Below, piece after piece: positions 27,877 to 36,713 of a DNA stretch of 64,000 nucleotides. The stretch's first letter is position 1. Each line of letters begins with the position of its first letter. Position numbers and translations under genes: made by a program. The stretch covers positions 62,001 to 126,000 of the forward strand of contig CAVTTB010000007.1 of the NCBI GenBank assembly GCA_963737555.1, written 5' to 3'. Source of the stretch: JAHJQQ01 sp963737555 (GTDB lineage Bacteria > Pseudomonadota > Gammaproteobacteria > Thiohalobacterales > Thiohalobacteraceae). The notes under the pieces were generated by a model that searched no databases, was not told the origin of the DNA, and was given only the letters and a program-made list of their open reading frames with translations.

Positions 27877-29139
27877 ATGCCCCTGATCGCCCTTGGCATT
27901 AATCACCGCACCGCACCGGTGGACATCCGCGAACGCGTGGCATTTCCTGCCGAACGTTTGGCGGAGGCCCTGCGTGCATTGGTGGGCCTGCCCCAAATTC
28001 ACGAGGCGGCGATCCTCTCGACCTGCAACCGCACCGAGCTGTACTGCAATCTGGAAAGTGATGATACCGACGCCGTGATCGGCTGGCTGTGCAGTCATCA
28101 TCACTTCCAACCTGAACATCTCAAACCGTACCTATATATCTATCCCGACGAGACGGCGGTGCGACATATGTTCCGCGTCGCCGCGGGACTGGATTCGATG
28201 GTACTCGGTGAACCGCAAATCCTCGGCCAGATGAAGAGCGCGTATCAAAGCGCCATCGATGCCGGCACGCTGTCCTCGCACCTTGGCAAATTGTTCCAGC
28301 ACACCTTCACCGTCGCCAAACAAATCCGCACCGACACCGCCATCGGCGCCAGTCCTGTTTCTGTCGCCTTCGCCGCAGTGAGTCTGGCGCGACAAATCTT
28401 CGGCGACCTCAGCAAACACACCGCGTTGCTGATCGGCGCCGGCGAGACCATCGAACTGGCGGCGCGGCATCTGGCCGATAACAAAATCGGCCGCATGATC
28501 ATCGCCAATCGCACCGTCGAACGCGCGCACGCGCTGGCGGCGGAATTCAACGGCTACGCCATCGCATTGTCGGAAATGCCCGCGCATCTGGCCGAGGCCG
28601 ATATCGTCATCTCGTCGACCGCCAGCCAATTGCCGATTCTCGGCAAGGGCACGGTGGAACGCGCGCTGAAGAAGCGCAAGCATCGACCTATCTTCATGGT
28701 CGACATCGCCGTGCCGCGCGACATCGAGGCCGAGGTTGCACAACTCGCCGACATCTATCTCTATACCGTCGACGATCTTCAAGAAGTCATTCAGGAAAAC
28801 CTGAAGTCGCGCCAAGAGGCGGCGATTCAGGCCGAAGAGATCATCGACGTGCAGTGCGCGCATTTTCTCGGTTGGCTGCGCTCGCTGGACGCGGTCTCGA
28901 CGATCCGCGATTTCCGCAGCCAGGCCGATAGCGCCCGCGACGACGTGCTGGACAAGGCGCGACAAATGCTGACGCAAGGCAAAGACACCGAACAGGTCCT
29001 GCAATTTTTGGCGCACACCCTGACCAACAAACTGATCCACACACCCAGCGCCAATCTGCGCCAGGCCGGTTACGACGGCCGCGCCGATCTGATTCTGGCC
29101 GCGCGCGAACTGCTGGGCCTGCCCAAGCGCGACAAATAA
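27877..29139 (+). CDS. hemA: Glutamyl-tRNA reductase
   Basis: 420 residues. Reduces glutamyl-tRNA to glutamate-1-semialdehyde, the first step of tetrapyrrole synthesis. The N-terminus GINHRTAPVDIRERVAF and the catalytic cysteine in LSTCNRTELYC are present, as are GEPQILGQMKSAY and the NADPH-binding LLIGAGETIELAARHL. It starts the hemA-prfA pair, whose genes are 25 bases apart. Confidence 0.97.
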   Translation: MPLIALGINHRTAPVDIRERVAFPAERLAEALRALVGLPQIHEAAILSTCNRTELYCNLESDDTDAVIGWLCSHHHFQPEHLKPYLYIYPDETAVRHMFRVAAGLDSMVLGEPQILGQMKSAYQSAIDAGTLSSHLGKLFQHTFTVAKQIRTDTAIGASPVSVAFAAVSLARQIFGDLSKHTALLIGAGETIELAARHLADNKIGRMIIANRTVERAHALAAEFNGYAIALSEMPAHLAEADIVISSTASQLPILGKGTVERALKKRKHRPIFMVDIAVPRDIEAEVAQLADIYLYTVDDLQEVIQENLKSRQEAAIQAEEIIDVQCAHFLGWLRSLDAVSTIRDFRSQADSARDDVLDKARQMLTQGKDTEQVLQFLAHTLTNKLIHTPSANLRQAGYDGRADLILAARELLGLPKRDK

Positions 29140-29164
29140 TCCGCGCCCTCTATAAAAGAGCATC

Positions 29165-30247
29165 GTGAAAGACTCCATACGCAAGAAACTCGAATCCCTG
29201 ACTGAACGCTTCGAAGAAGTGGGCATGCTGCTGTCGACGCCCGACATCATCGGCAATCAAAACAAGTTTCGCGGCCTGTCGATCGAATACGCCGAACTGG
29301 AACCGGTGGTGCAGTGCTTCGCGCGCTACCAACAGGCGTTGGACGATGTCGCCGCCGCCGAACTGATGTTCAAAGATCCGGACGCCGACATGCGCGCCAT
29401 GGCCCAGGATGAATTCGCCGCCGCGCGCGAACGCAGCGAACAGCTGGAACTGGATTTACAGAAACTGTTACTGCCGACCGATCCGCTCGACAACAGCAAT
29501 ATCTTTCTGGAAATCCGCGCCGGCACCGGCGGTGATGAAGCCGCGATCTTCGCCGGCGATCTGTACCGCATGTATTCACGCTACGCCGAGACGCGCCGCT
29601 GGCAAGTCGAAGTGTTGAGCGAACACGAAGGCGAGCACGGCGGCTACAAAGAAATCATCGCCCGCGTGATCGGCCAGGGCGCGTATTCACGCCTGAAATT
29701 CGAATCCGGTGCGCACCGCGTGCAACGCGTACCCGCCACGGAATCGCAAGGCCGCATCCATACCTCGGCCGCGACTGTCGCCATCCTGCCGGAAGTCGAA
29801 GAAGTCGAAGCGGTGGCCATCAATCCCGCCGACTTGAAAGTGGACACCTACCGCGCCAGCGGCGCCGGCGGCCAGCACGTCAATAAGACCGACTCCGCGA
29901 TTCGCATTACGCATCTACCCACCGGCATCGTCGTCGAATGCCAGGACGAACGTTCGCAACACAAGAACCGCGCCCGCGCCATGTCGTTGCTCGCGTCACG
30001 CATGCTGTCCGCCGAACGCGACAAACAACAAGCCGAACAAGCCCAAACCCGCCGCCTACTCGTCGGCAGCGGCGACCGCTCCGAACGCATCCGCACCTAC
30101 AACTTCCCGCAAGGCCGCCTCACCGATCACCGCATCAACCTGACGCTGTACAAACTCGACAGCGTCATGGAAGGTAATCTTGATGATGTGATCGAACCGT
30201 TGATCAATGAATATCAGGCGGATCAGTTGGCGGCGTTGCAGGAGTAA
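29165..30247 (+). CDS. prfA: Peptide chain release factor 1
   Basis: 360 residues from a GTG start, normal length for RF1, which ends translation at UAA and UAG. The GGQ motif is in GAGGQHVNKTDSAIR, whose glutamine is the target of PrmC methylation. The stop-codon recognition domain carries PATESQGRIHTSAATV, where the RF1 PxT motif (PAT) is visible. In most relatives prmC follows directly; here three to four genes intervene (prmC at 33644). Confidence 0.97.
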   Translation: MKDSIRKKLESLTERFEEVGMLLSTPDIIGNQNKFRGLSIEYAELEPVVQCFARYQQALDDVAAAELMFKDPDADMRAMAQDEFAAARERSEQLELDLQKLLLPTDPLDNSNIFLEIRAGTGGDEAAIFAGDLYRMYSRYAETRRWQVEVLSEHEGEHGGYKEIIARVIGQGAYSRLKFESGAHRVQRVPATESQGRIHTSAATVAILPEVEEVEAVAINPADLKVDTYRASGAGGQHVNKTDSAIRITHLPTGIVVECQDERSQHKNRARAMSLLASRMLSAERDKQQAEQAQTRRLLVGSGDRSERIRTYNFPQGRLTDHRINLTLYKLDSVMEGNLDDVIEPLINEYQADQLAALQE

Positions 30248-30264
30248 CAACTAAGGACATAATT

Positions 30265-30606
30265 ATGAGCAATCTACCCAACTGCCCCACCTGCAGCTCC
30301 GCCTACACCTACGAAGACGGCAACAATTACGTCTGTCCGGAATGCGGCCATGAATGGAGCAAGGATGCGGCTGTCGAAAGCGCCGACACAGGACTTGTCG
30401 TCAAGGACGCCAACGGCAACGTGCTCCAGGACGGTGACACCGTCAGCGTGATCAAGGACCTCAAGGTCAAAGGCTCATCGCTGGTGGTCAAGGTCGGGAC
30501 CAAGGTCAAGAACATCCGCTTGATCGATGGCGATCACAATATCGACTGCAAGATCGACGGAATCGGCGCGATGCAGTTGAAGTCGGAGTTCGTCAAAAAG
30601 GTTTGA
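30265..30606 (+). CDS. PhnA/YjdM-family zinc-ribbon protein
   Basis: 113 residues. The N-terminal zinc ribbon has two CxxC pairs (LPNCPTCSSAYTYEDG, YVCPECGHEW). The rest is the YjdM domain (VVKDANGNVLQDGDTVSVIKDLKVKG, KVGTKVKNIRLIDGDHNIDCKI). The family is often labelled phosphonoacetate hydrolase PhnA, but most members have no proven function and no phosphonate genes are seen here. It begins 17 bases after prfA. Confidence 0.93.
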   Translation: MSNLPNCPTCSSAYTYEDGNNYVCPECGHEWSKDAAVESADTGLVVKDANGNVLQDGDTVSVIKDLKVKGSSLVVKVGTKVKNIRLIDGDHNIDCKIDGIGAMQLKSEFVKKV

Positions 30607-30831
30607 ATACAGGAGCTACCGGGGGAAACAGGTCATTGCCCTGACACAGGCATGGGCGATGGCCCGACACATGGCGAAAATCCTACAGCCGACCGGCCTG
30701 AACCATATTGACGCGAGAGATGCCCAGGCACAGACTAACACCACCCTAATGACGCCATCCAAGGAAGGTATAACGATGACGTCGAGCCCCCGGGCCATGG
30801 GACAACAATAAATACATGCCAAGGAGCCCGT

Positions 30832-31917
30832 ATGAACAACGCTCGCAATCCCGCACCAATCCATTCTCGCTTAGTCGCTTTGTTATTGTCTGTGGTGACC
30901 CTGTGCTGGCTAAGCCTGCTCACCGGTTGTAATGGCGGAGACGACGCAACGGCAACTACGACATCAACGACAACAACGGACATCACCCCGAGTGCCGATG
31001 CGCCTGCGGAACAGAGCGCGATCACGGGCGTGGCCGCCATCGGCAGACCGCTCGACGGCTATGTCTATATCCAAGATGCCGCGGGCATCGTGATCAACGT
31101 ATCCATCGCCGCCGACGGCAGCTATCAGACCGATGCCAGCGGCATGCAGCCACCGTTCATTGTCCGCGCGCAGGCCAGTGACGGGCGCGTCTGGTATTCG
31201 TACGCGCCCTCCCTGGTGCCCGCCAACGTCTCCCAGCTCACGACGCTCGTAATGTTCATTGCCAACGGAAAGGCGGATCTGGCAGCCCTATACGACAACT
31301 GGGTGCAACGGCATGACTCGCTGACGGCATCTGCAATGCTGCATGCGCAAGCAGTGGTGAACCTGAATTTCAGCGACCTGTTCGAGCAGCAGGGCCTTGA
31401 CCACACTGTGTACAATTTCTTCACGGCGAACTTCGCGGCTGACGGCACGGGTTTCGATGCCGTACTCGACGCCATAGGCCCGATCAGTTTCGGAGCGGGA
31501 ATCTATCAGTTCAGCAATCCCGCGCATCAGGCTGCGTTCAACGAGAATATCCCGGTGACGGATCAGGGGATGATCGATTCACTGGGCTCGTCAGTGACAT
31601 TTACCACCCAGCAACCTGACCTGGGGACTGGCATCATCATTCACCAGGATCCGCCCGTATTCGACGACTTCATTCTCATCGACGACGACACGACAATGAC
31701 AGGCGAACCGCCGTCGACCCAACTGGTCATGATCTGCGCTGGAAGCGAAGACACCTGCCCAGAGGGTGCATCCTGCACGCTCGTCGAGTGTAACCCCGAT
31801 GGCTCAAGCGAGCCGGGCGGCGGTGACAGCGAGGAGGGCTACGAATTGGGTGGTACTGTGGAGAGTGACGTGACCATCGACGGTCTGCCGCCATACGATC
31901 CACCGTTGACCGATTAG
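30832..31917 (+). CDS. Hypothetical secreted lipoprotein
   Basis: 361 residues with a lipoprotein signal (LSVVTLCWLSLLTGC, lipobox LLTGC) and a threonine-rich spacer. Residues ~60-110 (GVAAIGRPLDGYVYIQDAAG...ISIAADGSYQTDASGMQPPFIVRA pattern) resemble a carboxypeptidase-regulatory-like beta domain. The remainder is unrecognised, acidic, and has cysteines near the end (ICAGSEDTCPEGASCTLVEC). Surface location is inferred. In the 225 bases upstream, AAGGAAGG precedes an ATG at 30776 that opens an 11-codon ORF; this may be chance. A hairpin follows the stop. Confidence 0.7.
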   Translation: MNNARNPAPIHSRLVALLLSVVTLCWLSLLTGCNGGDDATATTTSTTTTDITPSADAPAEQSAITGVAAIGRPLDGYVYIQDAAGIVINVSIAADGSYQTDASGMQPPFIVRAQASDGRVWYSYAPSLVPANVSQLTTLVMFIANGKADLAALYDNWVQRHDSLTASAMLHAQAVVNLNFSDLFEQQGLDHTVYNFFTANFAADGTGFDAVLDAIGPISFGAGIYQFSNPAHQAAFNENIPVTDQGMIDSLGSSVTFTTQQPDLGTGIIIHQDPPVFDDFILIDDDTTMTGEPPSTQLVMICAGSEDTCPEGASCTLVECNPDGSSEPGGGDSEEGYELGGTVESDVTIDGLPPYDPPLTD

Positions 31918-31925
31918 TGTTGGTA

Positions 31926-31953
31926 AGTCGGGTTACGCTGCGCTAACCCGACC
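31926..31953 (+). terminator. Hairpin after the lipoprotein gene
   Basis: GTCGGGTTA / TAACCCGAC stem with loop CGCTGCGC, 9 bases beyond the stop. There is no T-run, so it may be a weak terminator or a dispersed palindrome. It lies between convergent genes. Confidence 0.5.
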
Positions 31954-31976
31954 TAACGCATCACAACAAATCACGA

Positions 31977-32727
31977 CTACCGCTTCACCGCCCCGAACAC
32001 CTTCTTGAGCAGATCGGTGCTGCGCGCCACGGGGTTGGTGCGGATCGCCTTTTCCTCGGCGGCGACTTTCAGGAACAAACCGTCCAGCGTCTTCTCGGTG
32101 ACGTAGGCATCCAGGTCCAGCGAATCGCCCATCAGGCTGCTGGCGGGACCGGCCTTGTCGATCATGCCTTTGTAGGCACTGGTCACGCCGGCGGATGCGG
32201 TGGCCTTTTTCACGATGGGCAGCATGGCGGTGGTGAGAGGCTTGGAGGTCTTGCGGCGGAAATACTGTGTCGCGGAATCGTCCGGTCCGGTGAGGATCTT
32301 CTGGGCGTCGGCGATGGTCATCTGACGCACGGCGTTGCCGACGATCTTCGAGGCCTGTGGTATCGCGCGTTCGGCGGCGCGGTTCACGGTGGTGATGAAC
32401 TCGTCGACCGCTTCGTCCTGGCCCATCATCCGCAACACCTTTTCGGTTTTCTCCAAGGCGCCGGGCAGGGGTATGCGTACGGCAGGATCGTTCAGATAGC
32501 CGCCCTTGCGACTCAAGCCCTTGATGGCACGCTCGGCACCGACGGCCAGCGCTTCTTTCAAGCCACCGTCCATTTCGGCCGTCGTGAGTCCGGAAACCTG
32601 GCTGCTGCCGCCCGTAGTATTCAGGCTGTCGGTGGCGTTCTTCAAAAGATCATTCCAACCGGCGGAAACGCCGACGCTGATTGTCAGCGCGCCCACGGCT
32701 ACCATAGATTATGCTGCGTTTGCGCAT
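31977..32727 (-). CDS. DUF4197 secreted protein (frameshifted in signal peptide)
   Basis: About 250 residues. The mature sequence (GWNDLLKNATDSLN, LKEALAVGAERAIKGLSRKGGYLNDPAVRIPLP, GLFLKVAAEEKAIRTNPVARSTDLLKKVFG) is a clear DUF4197 protein of unknown function. The true start is the ATG at 32727, with AGGAGGTGG upstream; its frame is lost near 32706. Dropping one base joins MRKRSII to MVAVGALTISVGVSAGW, a normal signal peptide. Confidence 0.85.
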
Positions 32728-32956
32728 CACACCACCTCCTGTGCAAGTCTGGAATCAGTTTACGTTTTCCACCCGGGCGCTATCCGACGTAACATTGCCG
32801 CGGGTTCGTAACGCGGCTATCGCTAGTATAGACGTGGCAGTTGCATGATGTCCCGCGCTGACGAGAGCCTTTCGTTCCGGCCGTACTTGAATGCGATGCT
32901 GACCTATACTGTTAATAACGGCACGGCGATGCGACTTCCCGCAGCGCCTTCGCGAG

Positions 32957-33541
32957 GTGATGATTATGACGAATATTAATAGACGCGCACTCCGTTTGGC
33001 GGTGGCCTGCTGTCTCGGTATTCCCTTGCTACAGGCCTGCGGTCCGATGACCGTCAAGGATGCGCAAACCGGCGCCTGGGTCCCCATTCAAACCGCGGCG
33101 CTGGAAGTGCATCGCGACATCACCATTCCCAGCGGGCGGGCGCGCAGTCTACTTCCAAAACGGACGCAGATTTCGCACATCAACGAATTCCAACCGTTCT
33201 GTCAGTTGGAAATCACCACGCTTCGTGAACATGCACAGACCGTGCATCCGGACAGATTCACTGTCATTCGGGTGGGCCGCAGCATGGAAGAGATTGTCGA
33301 GGCAAGGCAAGTCATGTTGGCGGGGTTAGGTGGTGGCGGGCTGGGCCAGAGCGACAATGACAGCAGCGGCCCGACCCGCATCACCCAGATGTTCCGTTTA
33401 CGCCTGCATTCGGACCGTCAACCGGATGTGCGCAGCCTCGCTTGCGGCGGCGCTTTCGACACGCCGGGGGATGCCGATGCGCCCACTCTGCAGGAGATTG
33501 CCGCGGCCTTGGGTGACTATGCGACGTTGGAGTTGCGGTGA
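32957..33541 (+). CDS. Hypothetical lipoprotein
   Basis: 194 residues. A signal segment (RLAVACCLGIPLLQAC) ends in lipobox LLQAC. Near the end, DVRSLACGGAFDTP and QEIAAALGDYATLEL suggest a small beta domain. I do not recognise a family. It has a glycine-rich patch (GLGGGGLGQSDND). It lies 103 bases before prmC with no clear link. The start may be the later ATG at 32966. Confidence 0.65.
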   Translation: MMIMTNINRRALRLAVACCLGIPLLQACGPMTVKDAQTGAWVPIQTAALEVHRDITIPSGRARSLLPKRTQISHINEFQPFCQLEITTLREHAQTVHPDRFTVIRVGRSMEEIVEARQVMLAGLGGGGLGQSDNDSSGPTRITQMFRLRLHSDRQPDVRSLACGGAFDTPGDADAPTLQEIAAALGDYATLELR

Positions 33542-33643
33542 AGATCCGTCACAAGCGGCTCATTGTGGACATCGCCACCTGTGCGCATACATAGATTACG
33601 CTTAGCCGAATAACAACACGATCCATCGAGCCCACTTCTATAC

Positions 33644-34504
33644 ATGCAAGCTCCCGCCATTACCGACGCCTTGCAGTCCGCGATTGCGCAATTTACACCC
33701 GTGCACGACAGCGCACGCCTGGATGCCGAATTACTGCTCGCGCACGCGCTGGGTCAGTCGCGCAGTTATCTGCGCGCTTGGCCGGAGCGGTTACTCACCG
33801 ATCAGCAGGTGCAGATGTTCGCTATGTTAGTTGCGCGACGCGTGGCTGGAGAACCGATTGCACATATTCTCGGGCGGCGCGAGTTCTGGTCGCTGGATCT
33901 GGAGGTCACGCCGGCCACATTGATCCCGCGTCCGGAAACGGAACTGTTGGTGGAACTCGCGCTGGCGCGCATCCCCGTGGATGCGGACTGTAAGATCGTC
34001 GATCTGGGCACGGGCAGCGGCGCGATTGCACTCGCGGTGGCACAGGAACGACCGCGCTGTCGCGTGACGGCCACGGATATGTCGGCGTCCGCACTCGCGG
34101 TGGCACAGGACAATGCGCAACGCTTAGCTATCGCCAATGTCGTTTTCCAGCAAGACACTTGGTATGCCGGACTCGGTCAGCAGCGGTTCGATATGATCTT
34201 GAGCAATCCGCCGTACATCCGTGTGGACGATCCACATCTGCAACAGGGCGATGTGCGGTTCGATCCGCTGAGTGCATTGGTATCCGGTGCGGACGGGTTG
34301 GATGATCTGCGCGTTATCGTGGCTGGCGCCCCCGATCATTTACGCCCGGGCGGTTGGCTGCTGGTTGAGCATGGATACGATCAGGACCAGGCCGTGCGGC
34401 ACTTGTTCGCTGATGCGGGTCTTATAGATATCCAGAGTGTGAACGATTTGGCGGGGCATCCACGGGTCACCCTGGGGCAAATGACCACTCAAAACACCCC
34501 ATAA
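33644..34504 (+). CDS. prmC: Release-factor glutamine methyltransferase PrmC
   Basis: 286 residues. Methylates the GGQ glutamine of RF1 and RF2. The class I methyltransferase core carries VDLGTGSGAIALAVA for SAM binding and the catalytic NPPY in ILSNPPYIRVDD. The helical N-terminal domain (RLDAELLLAHALGQSRSYL, GEPIAHILGRREFWSL) recognises the release factor. It is on the same strand as prfA but separated by about 3.4 kb, an arrangement looser than the usual hemA-prfA-prmC order. Confidence 0.96.
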   Translation: MQAPAITDALQSAIAQFTPVHDSARLDAELLLAHALGQSRSYLRAWPERLLTDQQVQMFAMLVARRVAGEPIAHILGRREFWSLDLEVTPATLIPRPETELLVELALARIPVDADCKIVDLGTGSGAIALAVAQERPRCRVTATDMSASALAVAQDNAQRLAIANVVFQQDTWYAGLGQQRFDMILSNPPYIRVDDPHLQQGDVRFDPLSALVSGADGLDDLRVIVAGAPDHLRPGGWLLVEHGYDQDQAVRHLFADAGLIDIQSVNDLAGHPRVTLGQMTTQNTP

Positions 34505-34587
34505 CAGAATGATCACGTTAGGATTCGTCCGTCGAAGCCTAGCCGCGTTGAAACAAAACCCTACTGGGACTTGATAAATACCTGAAA

Positions 34588-35016
34588 ATGTCTAGCATCA
34601 GAAGCATGCGCACCCAACGACCAGGAACCATCAAGCACCGCGAGATCGGTTTTCGGGGGCCACATCATGACCCGAACCAGGCACAAACCGCGACCCTCAT
34701 CCTGAGTGATGTCGAGGGCATTCTTCAGGTTCGGCCCGCGCATGCTGAACTCATTCATGTCACGTACGATGTCACCTACATCACCCTGCAATTGATCGAT
34801 GGCTTGCTTGTCGAACTCGGCTTCCACCTGGACAACAACCTGTTCATGAGGATACGCCGGGCGTTGTATTACTACAGCGAAGATACGCAGCGAGACGCAT
34901 TGGGGTGCAAACCTGGTGGCGGTAATTGCACTCAGGCAGTGTTTATCAACCGGTATCGACAGATCGAACATGGTTGCCGCGACGTACGTCCGGATCATTG
35001 GCGGCAGTATCTTTAA
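34588..35016 (+). CDS. Conserved small protein with HMA-like pattern
   Basis: 142 residues (or 136 from the ATG at 34606). The stretch ILSDVEGILQVRPAHAELIHV, then TYDVTYITLQLIDGLLVELGFHLDN, reads like a beta-alpha-beta fold of the heavy-metal-associated type but lacks the CxxC metal site. It is followed by ALYYYSEDTQR and a tail with four well-spaced cysteines or histidines (LGCKPGGGNCTQ, EHGCRDVRPDHW). I recall similar unnamed proteins in gammaproteobacteria but cannot name a family. The opposite strand is also open for 145 codons, but its translation looks like noise. Confidence 0.6.
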   Translation: MSSIRSMRTQRPGTIKHREIGFRGPHHDPNQAQTATLILSDVEGILQVRPAHAELIHVTYDVTYITLQLIDGLLVELGFHLDNNLFMRIRRALYYYSEDTQRDALGCKPGGGNCTQAVFINRYRQIEHGCRDVRPDHWRQYL

Positions 35017-35158
35017 TCCCGACGGTTTTTATAGATAACAACGCATCATCCGTTGCTCGACCCCGCACGCACATACATCACCCGCAAATCAGAGAAATTG
35101 CATAGCGCTCGCCATCACGGCTAGCGTGATTGATTCGAGTTTTCTCAGACTTACGCGC

Positions 35159-35815
35159 TCAGAACAAGGGACGGTCTGTGGTTTGCTGTTGGAGCAATCT
35201 GTCCATGGACAACGTCACTGGACCTGCCTCCCATCCGCCACGCTGTTTGAGCAGATGAACATCCACGCCATTGTGGCGACGCGCAATCTGCAAGCGCAGC
35301 TTGATCGGCGAAGCGTGTTGGGCCAACCGATCGGGACGGAACAGAATCCCCAAGGACTCCCCCTCTGCCGCCGCCAGTTGCAAGCGCCGCAGAGCCGGGC
35401 CCTCCCCTGCCGTCGGCCACGCCAAGACAGCGCCACAGGTTCCTGAACGCAAACTGCGTTCAACCGCGGCGAAACCATCACCGCCGGCACGCGGATGAAT
35501 CAACAACACGCGCGAGAGATCCACACCGGCGGCGGCCAAGGCCGGAGCATAGGGAACGTACGGTGGCGCGATCCAGGCGACCCAACGGCGTTGCTGGCTG
35601 ATCTTCGCCAGCGCCGGCAACACCAGTTGCAAGGCACCGACGCCTTCCTGAGGCACCAGCAGTTCGGTCACACTTCCCAGCGGCCAACCACCGTCCGGCA
35701 GCAGCGCATCCAGCTCGGCAAAGCCGGTCGGCAAACAGACCGACCCGGTCGGCTTCGCCAATGGCGCCTCGTCGCGCCAGGGAGTTGGGTAATCCAGCAA
35801 TAGATCGAGATTCAT
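35159..35815 (-). CDS. imuA: Translesion-synthesis-associated protein ImuA
   Basis: 218 residues. Recognised by LPTGFAELDALLPDGGWPLGSVTELLVP, ARVLLIHPR-like LSRVLLIHPRAGGDGF, and CGAVLAWPTAGEGPALRRLQLAA, the RecA-like core of ImuA/SulA-type proteins. In full cassettes ImuA works with ImuB and DnaE2 in SOS mutagenesis. Neither imuB nor dnaE2 follows: the next 140 bases downstream are empty and then an unrelated gene lies on the other strand. The start overlaps the lexA stop (ATGA), so it is in an SOS operon with lexA. It could alternatively act like the lexA-linked SulA of pseudomonads. Confidence 0.85.
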   Translation of the reverse strand: MNLDLLLDYPTPWRDEAPLAKPTGSVCLPTGFAELDALLPDGGWPLGSVTELLVPQEGVGALQLVLPALAKISQQRRWVAWIAPPYVPYAPALAAAGVDLSRVLLIHPRAGGDGFAAVERSLRSGTCGAVLAWPTAGEGPALRRLQLAAAEGESLGILFRPDRLAQHASPIKLRLQIARRHNGVDVHLLKQRGGWEAGPVTLSMDRLLQQQTTDRPLF

Positions 35816-36414
35816 AGCGATTGCCCCGTTCTGAGGATGCCCACACCCAAACCCTCGATGACCAGGGATTGGCTGCGCAAGTCGACATCGATGGGTTTGA
35901 AATCCGGATTTTCGGGCAGCAGTTGTACGTGGTTGCCGCTGCGCTGGAAGCGCTTGACGGTGACTTCATCGTCCAGGCGCGCTACGACCACTTGGCCATT
36001 GCGCGCCTCTTGGACGCGATGCACCGCCAGCAGATCACCATCGAGGATGCCCGCATCGCGCATACTCATGCCGCGCACCCGCAACAGATAATCCGCGCGC
36101 GGCTGAAACACCTGCGGGCCGACTTCGTAGTGCGCTTCGATATGCTCAACGGCGAGGATGGGCGAACCGGCCGAGACCCGGCCGACGACCGGCAGACCCG
36201 TCTCTTCCAATAAGCGAATACCGCGTGACGAGCCCGGCAGCAATTCGATCGCCCCCTTGCGGGCGAGCGCCTTGAGGTGTTCCTCGGCGGCATTGGGCGA
36301 CCGGAAACCGAAGGCCTCGGCGATTTCCGCACGGGTCGGCGGCGAACCACGCTCGGCGATGGAGGTGCGGATGAGTTCGAGGATCTCGGCTTGGCGCGGG
36401 GTCAGGTCGGACAT
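35812..36414 (-). CDS. lexA: LexA repressor
   Basis: 200 residues. Represses SOS genes until RecA triggers self-cleavage. The N-terminal helix-turn-helix is LTPRQAEILELI...PPTRAEIAEAFGF. The cleavage site is A82-G83 (VSAGSP). The serine-lysine dyad is S117 (RGMSMRDAG) and K154 (DEVTVKRF). Two SOS boxes lie just upstream of the start. imuA overlaps its stop, so both genes should be induced by DNA damage. Confidence 0.97.
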   Translation of the reverse strand: MSDLTPRQAEILELIRTSIAERGSPPTRAEIAEAFGFRSPNAAEEHLKALARKGAIELLPGSSRGIRLLEETGLPVVGRVSAGSPILAVEHIEAHYEVGPQVFQPRADYLLRVRGMSMRDAGILDGDLLAVHRVQEARNGQVVVARLDDEVTVKRFQRSGNHVQLLPENPDFKPIDVDLRSQSLVIEGLGVGILRTGQSL

Positions 36415-36424
36415 GCCACAGTAC

Positions 36425-36459
36425 CTGTGTTTCTATACAGTACCTGGCATTGTATACAG
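36425..36459 (-). promoter_or_regulatory. Two SOS boxes (LexA operators) upstream of lexA
   Basis: CTGTGTTTCTATACAG (36425-36440) and CTGGCATTGTATACAG (36444-36459) both fit CTG-N10-CAG and lie 11-45 bases before the lexA start codon. The pair predicts autoregulation of lexA-imuA. Confidence 0.9.
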
Positions 36460-36552
36460 TCATTGAACGAATGCAAGCCTGTGCCTGCAAAGCGCCACGT
36501 TAAGTGAGATACGCGGCACTCAAATGAGACTGTCCTCTGGGTGACGTCCCAT

Positions 36553-36578
36553 AGAAAAGCCCGCGCTAAGCGGGCTCT
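36553..36578 (-). terminator. Rho-independent terminator after tRNA-Thr
   Basis: On the minus strand, AGCCCGC-TTAGC-GCGGGCT followed by TTTTCT. It ends transcription coming through tRNA-Thr. Confidence 0.8.
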
Positions 36579-36596
36579 CGTATATCACTGAATTTA

Positions 36597-36672
36597 TGGT
36601 GCTGGCGACAGGAATCGAACCCGTGACCCTCTGATTACAAATCAGACGCTCTACCATCTGAGCTACGCCAGC
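36597..36672 (-). tRNA. tRNA-Thr (TGT)
   Basis: A 76-nt cloverleaf on the minus strand, beginning GCTGGCGTAGCTCAG, with anticodon loop TTTGTAA (TGT), T-loop TTCGATT and an encoded CCA end. It lies downstream of the birA-coaX-SPOR run with 41 bases between, possibly in the same transcript. Confidence 0.94.
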
Positions 36673-36713
36673 AATGCGTTACAAGCGGGCGCGATTCTAC
36701 CCTAGGCCGATGG

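Noticed and set aside
28132..29256. 374-codon open frame antisense to hemA
   Set aside because: hemA is unmistakable on the plus strand.
34561..34998. 145-codon minus-strand frame opposite the conserved small protein
   Set aside because: The plus-strand product has a plausible fold and a conserved-looking tail; the minus-strand product does not.
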